From assembly GCA_963665405.2 (NCBI GenBank), contig CAXXUH010000004.1:806001-870000 (forward strand): a DNA stretch of 64,000 nucleotides. Reading direction: 5' to 3'. A program made the position numbers and the translations under genes. The notes beneath the pieces are model-generated. The model saw only the letters and a list, made by a program, of their open reading frames with translations. It made no database searches and had not been told where the DNA came from. Of this stretch, positions 7,593 to 15,540 are shown one piece after another; within the stretch, counting starts at the first letter, position 1; each line of letters begins with the position of its first letter. The stretch comes from G963665405 sp963665405 (lineage in GTDB: Bacteria; Chloroflexota; Dehalococcoidia; Lucifugimonadales; G963665405).

Positions 7593-8317
7593 AGTTGTCG
7601 CGGCCTGGAGTCCATGTGTGAAGGGGTCGGGAAACCCCGGCAGGGGTACCATTCTAGACCAGGTGGTGGCCCGCCGCCTAGAGCAGGTACCGGTAAGGGC
7701 AGGGTCTCTTGACTGTCGGTGGACCGCCTGGATGCACGCCGTGGTTCGAGAGTCTCGGCGGGATTGGAGTTCGCCACGGACAGCGGGCGCACGACCGTTG
7801 GTCCTGAGCTTGTCGAAGGACTCTTCTAGATTGACTCTACAAAGACCCTGCCGCCTCCCGTCTTGGGGTGCCCGCCTGTTCCCGCCCACCCGGCGGGTAA
7901 GACCGGCAGCTATGAAGACCGGGAGGGGCGACTTGCAAAAGGCGACGCCGCCAGAGATTCAGGGGCACCCCTCCGTCTTAGGCGGACCGCGAAGGGGGCC
8001 CTGCCCCCTTCGGAAACCCCCGGGCTGGCCGGGACTTATGGGGCGATTGGCTACCGCACCCTGATGCCGGAGCTTGCCGGACGGCTCCTCCACTCTGACG
8101 TTGCAAAGACCCTGCCGTAGGGGCCGTTCCGGCCGGGGGTTTGTCTTACGCCGTGCGAGACGAAGCAGCCAGAAAGGGACACCAAGCGGGACCGCAGGCT
8201 CGAATCGTTCCCTTCTACCAGGACCAGAGGGCCGGAAACGTCTGGAAGCAGGGTCGGGCGTGTGATAGCGTGAAAGCTAACAAGGCACACGAGGGAGATT
8301 CGACGGGAGGGGCGAAG
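7593..8317. other. Intergenic region with dispersed repeats, no gene
   Basis: Contains a REP-like segment CTGAGCTTGTCGAAGGAC (about 7801-7820), a sequence type seen in intergenic repeats of many bacteria, and a family B repeat (about 7860-8040). Reading frames across it differ in composition from neighbouring genes and have no ribosome sites. Confidence 0.7.
7860..8040 (+). repeat. Dispersed structured repeat, family B (degenerate copy)
   Basis: Shares CGGGTAAGACCGGCAGCTA with 21,572-21,595, GGGGCACCCC, and the GAAGGGGGCCCTGCCCCCTTC hairpin with copies at 21,405, 28,235 and 40,128. Confidence 0.75.
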
Positions 8318-9763
8318 ATGGCCACCACCGTTGGGGGGCGTCCCAAGACCAAGATTATATGCACGCTGGGCCCGTCTACCGACTCCGACGAGTGCATAGA
8401 GGCCCTGATGGATCACGGGATGAGCGTGGCCCGGCTGAATCTGTCCCACGGCTCCCTGGAGGGCCACGCGAAGGCGATCGACAGGATACGCGGCCTGTCG
8501 GCTCGGAAGGGCGTGCCGGTCGGGATCATGGTGGACCTTCCGGGCGCCAAGTACCGGACTGGGCCCGTCGAATCCGGATCGGCCGAGTTGCGGCGCGGCG
8601 ATGTCGTGACGCTCACGAGCCGGGAGGTTGCGGGGTCCGCACGCTGCATCGGGGTCCGCCCGGCTGGCATCCATAGAGACGCCACTGTAGGCTGCCCGGT
8701 GCTCGTCGACGACGGGCTGATCGAGCTCAAGACCCTGGAGGTCCGCGGCGAGGATGTCCACTGCGAGGTGATAGCCGGAGGGACGCTGACCGAGCTCCGT
8801 GGCGTGACGGTCCCTGGGAAGACGCCGTCGCTCGCGTTCCCGGACGAGCAGACGCTCCGGGCCATCGACTTCGCGGCCGAGTCGGACGTCGACTTCGTGG
8901 CCGTGTCGACCGTCACCCAGGCCGACGACGTGAATGTCGTTAGGGGGCTGCTCAACGAGAAGGGGGTCTCGCCCCCTATTATCTCGAAGATCGAGAGGGC
9001 CGCGGCGCTCGAGAACTTCGCCGACATCCTGGACCGCAGCGACGCCATCATGGTGGCCCGCGGCGACATGGGCGTCGACGTGCCGCTGGCGAAGGTCCCC
9101 GTGATCCAAAAGAGGCTGATAGCGCTGTGCAATATCGCTGGGAAGCCCGTGATCACGGCTACCCAGATGATGGACTCGATGATCAGGTCACCGGTCCCGA
9201 CCCGCGCCGAGGTGACCGATGTCGCCAATGCAATCTTCGACGGCACCGACGCTGTGATGCTGTCCGGCGAGACGTCCGTCGGCCGGTACCCGGTCGAGGC
9301 TACCGAGATGATGGCGAAGGTGGCCCACGAGGCCGAGGCTGGGCTCCCCTACGAGACTATGCTCGTGGAGAAGCGGCCCCGCCATGAGAGGAAGACCGAC
9401 GACGCCATCGCGTACGACGCCGTTCGGACCGCACACCAGCTCAACGCCGCGTTGATAGTGGCCTTTACTGAGTCCGGTGGTACCGCCGGCAGAGTCTCGA
9501 AGTACCGGCCCGAAGCCCCGATCCTCGCCCTGGTCTCCAACGAGCTGGTCCAGCGGACCCTTACGCTCCGGTGGGGCGTCACGCCTGTGCCGGTGGAAGG
9601 GCTGCACACGGTCGAGGACTTCTTCGAGAGCGGCGAGGAGCAGGCGGTGAGGGTCGCCGGCCTGACGGAGGGAGCCCTGGTCGTCCTCGTGGCAGGGGTG
9701 CCGATCGGCGTTCCCGGGGGCACGAACCTGCTCAGGGTCCTGACCATCTCGGGCTCGCGGTAG
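8318..9763 (+). CDS. pyk: Pyruvate kinase
   Basis: A 481-aa protein catalysing phosphoenolpyruvate + ADP to pyruvate + ATP at the end of glycolysis. Signatures are KIICTLGPSTDS at the N-terminus, RLNLSHG, DLPGAKYRTG, the catalytic lysine motif ISKIERAAALEN, the Mg/PEP-binding ARGDMGVDVP and GKPVITATQMMDSMI, and NAIFDGTDAVMLSGETSVG. The C-terminal domain is complete. GGGAGG is 7 bp upstream of the ATG; the in-frame codons upstream have no matching family sequence. The substitutions LPGAKYR for the usual LQGPKIR and the loss of a phenylalanine in the KxN strand mark a divergent branch. Confidence 0.95.
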   Translation: MATTVGGRPKTKIICTLGPSTDSDECIEALMDHGMSVARLNLSHGSLEGHAKAIDRIRGLSARKGVPVGIMVDLPGAKYRTGPVESGSAELRRGDVVTLTSREVAGSARCIGVRPAGIHRDATVGCPVLVDDGLIELKTLEVRGEDVHCEVIAGGTLTELRGVTVPGKTPSLAFPDEQTLRAIDFAAESDVDFVAVSTVTQADDVNVVRGLLNEKGVSPPIISKIERAAALENFADILDRSDAIMVARGDMGVDVPLAKVPVIQKRLIALCNIAGKPVITATQMMDSMIRSPVPTRAEVTDVANAIFDGTDAVMLSGETSVGRYPVEATEMMAKVAHEAEAGLPYETMLVEKRPRHERKTDDAIAYDAVRTAHQLNAALIVAFTESGGTAGRVSKYRPEAPILALVSNELVQRTLTLRWGVTPVPVEGLHTVEDFFESGEEQAVRVAGLTEGALVVLVAGVPIGVPGGTNLLRVLTISGSR

Positions 9764-9850
9764 CTTTCCCGGCCGGGCCGTCGTGTTCTACCCCTTCCTA
9801 ACTTTCCCCTGCGACGGGAAAGTGTTTCTTGAGCCGATCTCGCCCGCGAC

Positions 9851-11479
9851 ATGACCTCGTCTGCCCGCCAGTCCGACCTCGTGCTTCGAAACGCCCGCGT
9901 TCTGACGATGGACCCGCGCCGTCCGGCGGCCGGGGCCGTGGCGGTCCGGCAGGGCAGGGTGGTCTGGGTGGGCGCCGACGGGGACCTGGCAGGCTCGGTT
10001 CCGGCGGGCGCCAGGGTGATCGACTGCGGGGGCGCCACTCTGCTTCCGGGGTTCGTCGACGCCCACTGCCACGTCCTGGCGTATGCGGCCAGTCTGCTTG
10101 CGGTCGACTGCTCCCCGGACGTGGCCGGGTCGATCGCGGATATCGTGGACGCCATTCGAGTCAGGGTTCGATCGACTCCGCCGGGGAAGTGGATCAGGGC
10201 CGCGGGCTACGACGAGGTGCTGCTCGACGAGGGCCGTCATCCAACCCGGCTGGACCTGGACGAGGCCGCTCCGAACCATCCGGTGAGGCTGAATCATGGC
10301 TCGGGCCACGCGTGCGTGCTCAACAGTATGGCGCTGTCCCAGGCGGGCATATCGTCTTCCACGCCGGAGCCGGCCGGTGGCGTCATAGATCGCGAGGTCG
10401 AAACGGGCGACCCGGCCGGCCTCCTTCTGGAGATGGACGAGTTTCTCGCGGGCAGGATTCCGCCCCTGGGCGAGGCGGAGCTCCGGGAGGGCCTTCGAGC
10501 GGCGAGCGGTCGGCTGCTCTCGTACGGCGTGACCTCGGTCCATGATGCCACCCACTCCAACTCTCCCGGCCGGTGGGACCTTCTGTCCGAGGCCAGGTCC
10601 AGCGGGGCGTTCGTGCCGAGGGTCACGATGATGATGGGTGCGGCTTACATCGACGAGTTTCGGGGGCGTCGGTTCGCATCCGGGCCTGTCGGCGCCGATG
10701 TTGACGTAGGCCCGGTCAAGATCATGCTGACCTCCGCCGGAGGTGAGCTGACTCCCTCGCCCGACGAGTTACGGAACATCGTCCGCCGCGCTGACAAGGC
10801 GGGATGGCAGGTAGCGCTCCACGCCGTCGATGCAGAGGCCGTCGACGCAGCGGTCGAGGTGCTCCTGGAGTCGAGTGGCGCTGCGACGGGTCGGCGCCAC
10901 CGGATCGAGCACCTTGCCGAGTGCTCGGACCAGACTCTGGGAAGGCTCAAGGGGTCAGGCATCGTGGTGGTGACGAACCCGGCGTTCATTCACTACCGGG
11001 GCCGGCGCTATCTCCGGGCGGTGGAAACCGGGAAGCTGGGTCGGCTCTACCGCTTCGGCTCGCTCTTGCGGGTCGGCGTGACCGTCGCGGCCGGGTCTGA
11101 CGCGCCGGTGGTGGAGCCCAACCCGTTGGCGGCGGTGGCGGGCGCGGTTACGCGCAGGGTTCGCCCTGCACCCTCAACGCGGGGCGAACTGTCCAGGATC
11201 GGCGAACAAGGCAGGGCTCGCCCTGCACCCTTAGCTGGGGGCGAACCGTCCACGATCGGCGAACCAGAAGGGGTGCCGGTCATGGAGGCGCTTCGAATGT
11301 GCACCGCGAGCGCAGCGTGCGCGGCTTTTCAGGAGGGCGACCGCGGCTCCATCGAGGTACGGAAGCTGGCGGACATGGTGCTCCTGGACTGGGACCCGAC
11401 CAGGGTGGAGCCGGACGAGCTGTCCAGCATTCAGGTGCTGATGACTGTCCTGGGAGGTAAGGTCGTGTGGGAGCGGTAG
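9851..11479 (+). CDS. YtcJ-like amidohydrolase (Amidohydro_3 family)
   Basis: A 542-aa metal-dependent hydrolase. Visible are the N-terminal beta-sandwich (SDLVLRNARVLTMDP), the metal motif GFVDAHCH, HxxE-type HRIEHLAE, the late GSDAPVVEPNP aspartate and the C-terminal LADMVLLDWDP. Members deacylate or hydrolyse N-substituted compounds; the substrate is unknown. Between TRR and PVMEALRMCT about 40 residues are made of a two-fold repeat (RVRPAPSTRGELSRIGE then RARPAPLAGGEPSTIGE) encoded by a palindromic DNA repeat, in a loop that is short in relatives. Shares motifs with the amidohydrolases at 43,122 and 62,603 but is not closely related. Confidence 0.88.
   Translation: MTSSARQSDLVLRNARVLTMDPRRPAAGAVAVRQGRVVWVGADGDLAGSVPAGARVIDCGGATLLPGFVDAHCHVLAYAASLLAVDCSPDVAGSIADIVDAIRVRVRSTPPGKWIRAAGYDEVLLDEGRHPTRLDLDEAAPNHPVRLNHGSGHACVLNSMALSQAGISSSTPEPAGGVIDREVETGDPAGLLLEMDEFLAGRIPPLGEAELREGLRAASGRLLSYGVTSVHDATHSNSPGRWDLLSEARSSGAFVPRVTMMMGAAYIDEFRGRRFASGPVGADVDVGPVKIMLTSAGGELTPSPDELRNIVRRADKAGWQVALHAVDAEAVDAAVEVLLESSGAATGRRHRIEHLAECSDQTLGRLKGSGIVVVTNPAFIHYRGRRYLRAVETGKLGRLYRFGSLLRVGVTVAAGSDAPVVEPNPLAAVAGAVTRRVRPAPSTRGELSRIGEQGRARPAPLAGGEPSTIGEPEGVPVMEALRMCTASAACAAFQEGDRGSIEVRKLADMVLLDWDPTRVEPDELSSIQVLMTVLGGKVVWER
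11153..11272 (+). repeat. In-frame tandem palindromic repeat inside the amidohydrolase gene
   Basis: Two about 60-bp units, each opening with the hairpin GCAGGG-TTCG/CTCG-CCCTGC and carrying GGGGCGAAC and GATCGGCGAAC. The insertion keeps the frame and adds about 40 residues to a surface loop. Confidence 0.8.
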
Positions 11480-11501
11480 GCCGCGAGCCTCATCGCCCCT
11501 C

Positions 11502-11776
11502 CCCAGATTCTTGTATCTTACAACTTGGCATGTCGGAGCTTGGGTGAGTAGTGGTGGTGTGTGTGGACGGGAGGCCCTCCGCCTCCCGATTACCACGGTG
11601 TACGTCTGGGAGACATCCGCCACCCAGGGTGTTTTGTACCGCCCGCCCGCCCTCAGGAGTCTTGTCTATTGGGGGCGCCCCCGAGCCCCCGCGAATGGGG
11701 AGGCCCTTCGCCTTCCCAGATTCTTGTATGTTACAACTTGGCATGTCGGAGCCTGGGTGAGTAGTGGCGGTGTGCG
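11502..11776 (+). repeat. Pair of ~62-bp direct repeats in the intergenic region
   Basis: CCCAGATTCTTGTAT, TTACAACTTGGCATGTCGGA and TGGGTGAGTAGTGG recur in order at 11,502-11,563 and 11,715-11,776 with three or four differences. The sequence between has no supported gene. CCTCCCCAGATTCTT also matches the arm of the family C repeat. Confidence 0.85.
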
Positions 11777-11804
11777 AGGGCGCACGGCCGTGCGCCCTTG
11801 CCGG

Positions 11805-12770
11805 CTAGCCCCTCCGGGTGAGGACGTACTCAAGGAGGTCCTCGAGCGAGGCGCGGTGGGGGTTCGGCTCCAGCTTCTGCAGGCAGGAGCGGGCTGTTGC
11901 GCAGAAGTCCTGTGCGATCCTGTGGGCGTCCTCGAGCACCGACGAGCTCTGGACCATCTCGACGGCCTGACTGAGCTGCTCCTCGCGCTCCGGGTCCTCG
12001 AAGTAGGAGACGATCGGGTTGTTGTGGGGATAGCGCTCGATGGCGATGATGGTGGGCAGCGTAGCGACCCCCTGGACAAGGTCGCTGCCGACGGGCTTGC
12101 CGGCGTCCTCCCGCGTCGCCTCGAAGTCGAGGATGTCGTCCATGATCTGGAAGGCCATGCCCAGGTTGCAGCTGTACTCTCTGAGCGCCACCACCACGTC
12201 CTCGGGGGCACCGCTCAGGATCGCCCCGGACTCTCCGGCGGTCGTGAACAGCGACGCGGTCTTCTTGTAGATGCGGTCCATGTACTGCTGGCGGGTCACG
12301 CGCCAATCGTAGGTCCCGGCAAGCTCCGACAGCTCCCCCGCGGACAGCTCCATGATCGTCTCGGAGAAACGGCGGATCACCCGTATGTCGCCGGTGTCGC
12401 AGACGTAGGTGGCCGAGGTGGCGAACACGTAGTCGCCGAGCAGGACCGCCACGTTGCGCCCCCAGAGGTTGCTCGCAGTCGCGGCGCCCCTGCGGATGTC
12501 GGAGTTGTCCACTGTGTCGTCGTGGATCAGCGTGGCGATGTGCAGCAGCTCGACCGCGACGGCCATCGTCTCGCTCTTCGATCCGTTGTTCTGGTGGAAC
12601 CCCGAGGCCAGCAGGGTTATCGCCGGTCGCAGCCGCTTGCCGCCGGTCTCCAGGACGTGGTCGATCAGGCCGGACATCTCCTCGGAGGCCGACCTGGCAA
12701 GGCCACTGAGCCTCAGCTCGACCCGCGCGAGCGGCTCTTGTATGACGTCGTATATCGAAGTGGCCTGCAC
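11805..12770 (-). CDS. Polyprenyl (trans-isoprenyl) diphosphate synthase
   Basis: A 321-aa all-helical prenyl transferase. The first aspartate-rich motif is LIHDDTVDNSDIRRG (DDxxD), the second AFQIMDDILDFEAT, with GGKRLRP for the substrate pyrophosphate near residue 45. These enzymes condense isopentenyl diphosphate onto allylic primers to form the side chain of quinones; the alanine-containing region before DDxxD fits a medium/long-chain enzyme, but chain length is not predictable here. A GTG start at 12,770 with GAGGAAA about 8 bp upstream is used; the frame continues upstream antisense of other features without family similarity. Last gene of the kinase-rsmI-metG run, separated from metG by a family A repeat. 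Confidence 0.92.
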   Translation of the reverse strand: MQATSIYDVIQEPLARVELRLSGLARSASEEMSGLIDHVLETGGKRLRPAITLLASGFHQNNGSKSETMAVAVELLHIATLIHDDTVDNSDIRRGAATASNLWGRNVAVLLGDYVFATSATYVCDTGDIRVIRRFSETIMELSAGELSELAGTYDWRVTRQQYMDRIYKKTASLFTTAGESGAILSGAPEDVVVALREYSCNLGMAFQIMDDILDFEATREDAGKPVGSDLVQGVATLPTIIAIERYPHNNPIVSYFEDPEREEQLSQAVEMVQSSSVLEDAHRIAQDFCATARSCLQKLEPNPHRASLEDLLEYVLTRRG

Positions 12771-12796
12771 GTGACGCTTTCCTCGCCTTCGGGACC

Positions 12797-12925
12797 CTAG
12801 CAGGGTGTTGAACACCCTTTCGACCATCCCCCTGGCCCCCTTCCTGGTCAGGAAGGGGGAGAAATCATGTCTGAGGGACACCCTCAGACTCCCGGCAAAA
12901 GGGCTTCGCCCCTCTGCACACCGCA
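12797..12925 (-). repeat. Dispersed structured repeat, family A (long copy 2)
   Basis: On the minus strand it matches the copy at 4,867-5,011 almost throughout: GTGTGCAGAGGGGCGAAGCC, GGGAGTCTGAGGGTGTCCCT, CCCCCTTCCTGACCAGGAAG and AGGGTGTTCAACACCCT. It lies between metG and the downstream prenyl synthase. Confidence 0.88.
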
Positions 12926-12940
12926 TATTCCATCGTCTTG

Positions 12941-14608
12941 CTAGCTGCCGATCTCCGCGGTCTCCCGCTCGATGACCGCCTCGTCGAGTTTCGTGAACAG
13001 CGGCTCCGGAGTCTCCAATACGTCGCCGGGCTTCAGATCGGATCGATCCCAGGTCCAGCCGGACTCCTGAAGGTCGCCCTGACGGCCGAGCATCCGGTGC
13101 AGCTTCTCCGAGCTGAACGGCAGGAACGGGTAAAGGGCGACCTTCAGGCAGTTGATTACCGAGAGGCCGACCCACAGGGTCGTGGCCGCGTCCGCTTTGT
13201 CGGTCTTCATCGCCCGCCACGGCGCCTTGCGGTCGAGGTATTTGTTGGCCGACTGGGCGAGTCCCATCGCCGAGCCCAGGGCGCTCCGGAACCTCGCCTG
13301 GCCGAGGCTGCTCCCTACGTCGTCGAGGGTCCGAGCCGCCGTCGCAAGCAGCTCCTCGCTCAGGTCGTCCAGGACGCCGGGCTCCGGAATCTTCCCGTCG
13401 AAGTTCCTGAATGTGATGGTAAGGACGCGATGGACCAGGTTGCCGTAGGTGGCGACGAGCTCGTCGTTGTTGCGGCGCACGTACTCCTTCCAGCTGAAGT
13501 CGGAGTCGCTGGTCTCCGGCATGTTGGCGGCGATGACGTACCTGAGCGAGTCGGGGTCGTAACGGTCCAGGTATTTTGGCAGCCAGACCGCCCAGTTGCG
13601 GCTGGTCGAGAGCTTCAGACCCTCCAGGTTGAGGTACTCGTTGGCGGGCACGTCGTAGGGTAGGTTCAGGCCTCCGTACCCCATCAGGATCGCCGGCCAG
13701 AGGAGGGTGTGGAAGGTGATGTTGTCCTTCCCCATGAAGTAGTAGGCTCGGGCATCCGGCTTCCAGAAGGCCTCCCACCTGTCGGGCTCGCCGCGGTTCT
13801 GCGCCCACTCCTTTGACGCCGACAGGTAGCCTATGACCGCCTCGAACCAGACGTATATCCGCTTGTCCTCGTACCCGTCCAGTGGGACCGGCACCCCCCA
13901 GTCGATGTCCCTGGTGATCGCCCGATCCTTGAGTCCGCCCTCTAGGAAGCCGCGGGTGAAGTTCTGGACGTTCGGCCGCCAGTGGGTCTGTCCTTGCACC
14001 CACTCCTTCAGCCGGTCCTCGAACGCGCTCAGCTTGAGGAAGAAGTGCCGGGTCTCCCGGATCACCGGCGGGTTGCCGCACAGACGGCAGGTCATGCTGA
14101 TGAGGTCCTGGGGGTCGAGGGTTCGTCCGCAGCTCTCGCACTGGTCGCCCCGCGCGGCGTCGTAGCCGCAGTGGGGACAGGTACCCTGCACGTAGCGGTC
14201 CGCCAGGAAGCGGGCGTCGGTCTCGCAGTACGGCTGGAGCATCGTGTCTTCGTAGATGTAGCCGTTCTTCTGGAGCTTCAGGAACATGTCCTGGGCCACG
14301 GCCGCGTGGTTGTCGGTATGGGTGGAGGTGAACAGGTCGAAGCTGATGCCGAGGCGCTGCCAGTCGTCGAGGAACTCGGCCTGGTACTCACTGTAGACGT
14401 CTTCGGGGGATACCCCGCGGTTCTGGGCCTCCAGCGACACCGGGGTGCCGTGGGCGTCGCTCCCGGACACCATCAGGACCTCGTTCCCCACCATTCTGTG
14501 GTAGCGCGCGAAGATGTCGGCTGGCAGGTAGGTGCCCGCCACGTGGCCGAGGTGTATCGAGCCGTTGGCGTAGGGCCAGGCAACGGCCACAAGGATGCGC
14601 TCAGACAT
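12941..14608 (-). CDS. metG: Methionyl-tRNA synthetase
   Basis: A 555-aa class I synthetase charging tRNA-Met. The HIGH motif is SIHLGHVAGTYLPADI, the zinc knuckle insertion has four CxxC-type pairs (CPHCG, CESCG, CRLCG), and the KMSKS loop appears as LKLSTSRNW. The anticodon-binding helical domain is complete (ANKYLDRKAPW); there is no C-terminal EMAP/dimerisation domain. Length and the double zinc ligand set fit the MetG1 (E. coli-like) type. ATG at 14,608; rsmI ends 55 bp upstream on the same strand. Confidence 0.96.
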   Translation of the reverse strand: MSERILVAVAWPYANGSIHLGHVAGTYLPADIFARYHRMVGNEVLMVSGSDAHGTPVSLEAQNRGVSPEDVYSEYQAEFLDDWQRLGISFDLFTSTHTDNHAAVAQDMFLKLQKNGYIYEDTMLQPYCETDARFLADRYVQGTCPHCGYDAARGDQCESCGRTLDPQDLISMTCRLCGNPPVIRETRHFFLKLSAFEDRLKEWVQGQTHWRPNVQNFTRGFLEGGLKDRAITRDIDWGVPVPLDGYEDKRIYVWFEAVIGYLSASKEWAQNRGEPDRWEAFWKPDARAYYFMGKDNITFHTLLWPAILMGYGGLNLPYDVPANEYLNLEGLKLSTSRNWAVWLPKYLDRYDPDSLRYVIAANMPETSDSDFSWKEYVRRNNDELVATYGNLVHRVLTITFRNFDGKIPEPGVLDDLSEELLATAARTLDDVGSSLGQARFRSALGSAMGLAQSANKYLDRKAPWRAMKTDKADAATTLWVGLSVINCLKVALYPFLPFSSEKLHRMLGRQGDLQESGWTWDRSDLKPGDVLETPEPLFTKLDEAVIERETAEIGS

Positions 14609-14663
14609 TCGAGGTTCCCCTGGATCGCGGGCGTTGACCGATAGTAAATGCTATCACAATCGG

Positions 14664-15521
14664 TTACGGCGCGGGTCCCGCCTCGCCGCCGCCGGAGGCC
14701 TTTCTTGAGTCGAGCAACAGGCGGTAGACGGCGCTCTTTGGGAGTCCGGTGAAGATGGCGGCTGCCGCGACCGCGTCCCTGTCCGTGAAGCCGTCCGCCC
14801 GAAGCTTTTCGAGAGCATCCAGCGCCGCCTTCTCCTTCTCGCGACGGCCTCCTTCGTCAGAGACGGCGCCCTCGATCACCAGCGTGAACTCCCCCCTCGG
14901 CTCGGGGAACCGGTCGAGCGCCTCGGATATGACTCCCCGGAACACCTCCTCGTGGAGCTTGGTCAGCTCCCGGCAGACGGCGATGCGGCGGTCGCCCAGC
15001 GCATCCAGGAGGTCGGTCAGCGCGCCTCTGAGTCGATGGGGCGTTTCGAGGGCGACGAGCGTGCGGGGATCGCCGGCGAGAGCGTCCAGCAGCCGCCTCC
15101 GCTCGCCCTTCTTCCGCGGCAGGAACCCGAGGTAGACGAACTCGCCGACCGGGAGGCCGGAGACCGCGATGGCGGTGGTGACGGCCGAGGGTCCGGGCAC
15201 GGGGACGACCGGGATGCCGTTCTCGGCCGCGGCCCGTACAAGCTCGGAGCCGGGGTCGTTGATCCCGGGCATCCCGGCGTCGGATACCAGGGCGACGTCC
15301 CCTTGTTCCAGCGCGTCCAGAAGCTCGGGCAGCTTGGACTCCCGGTTGCTCTCGCGGTAGCTGGTGAGACGGGTCTTGATGTCGTACCGCGCGAGCAGCT
15401 TGCGGGTGACCCGGGTGTCCTCGGCCGCGATCAGGTCGACCTCGCGCAGGACCCGCAGGGCGCGCTGGGAGATATCCTCGAGGTTGCCGATAGGGGTCGC
15501 AACGATGTATAGGGAGGGCAT
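14664..15521 (-). CDS. rsmI: 16S rRNA (cytidine-1402-2'-O)-methyltransferase RsmI
   Basis: A 285-aa tetrapyrrole-methylase-fold enzyme adding the 2'-O-methyl group to C1402 in the ribosomal decoding centre. Family signatures are LYIVATPIGNLEDIS at the N-terminus, AAEDTRVTRKLL, LVSDAGMPGINDPG, VPGPSAVTTAIAVSG and FLPRKKGER, followed by ETPHRL and a C-terminal helical segment. It starts 19 bp after the kinase/ATPase gene ends and precedes metG, making a translation-related operon core. Confidence 0.96.
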   Translation of the reverse strand: MPSLYIVATPIGNLEDISQRALRVLREVDLIAAEDTRVTRKLLARYDIKTRLTSYRESNRESKLPELLDALEQGDVALVSDAGMPGINDPGSELVRAAAENGIPVVPVPGPSAVTTAIAVSGLPVGEFVYLGFLPRKKGERRRLLDALAGDPRTLVALETPHRLRGALTDLLDALGDRRIAVCRELTKLHEEVFRGVISEALDRFPEPRGEFTLVIEGAVSDEGGRREKEKAALDALEKLRADGFTDRDAVAAAAIFTGLPKSAVYRLLLDSRKASGGGEAGPAP

Positions 15522-15540
15522 AGGGTGCGGCGGCGACCGA

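Noticed and set aside
12771..14141. Upstream extension of the prenyl synthase frame
   Set aside because: The extension lies inside metG in another frame and crosses a dispersed repeat.
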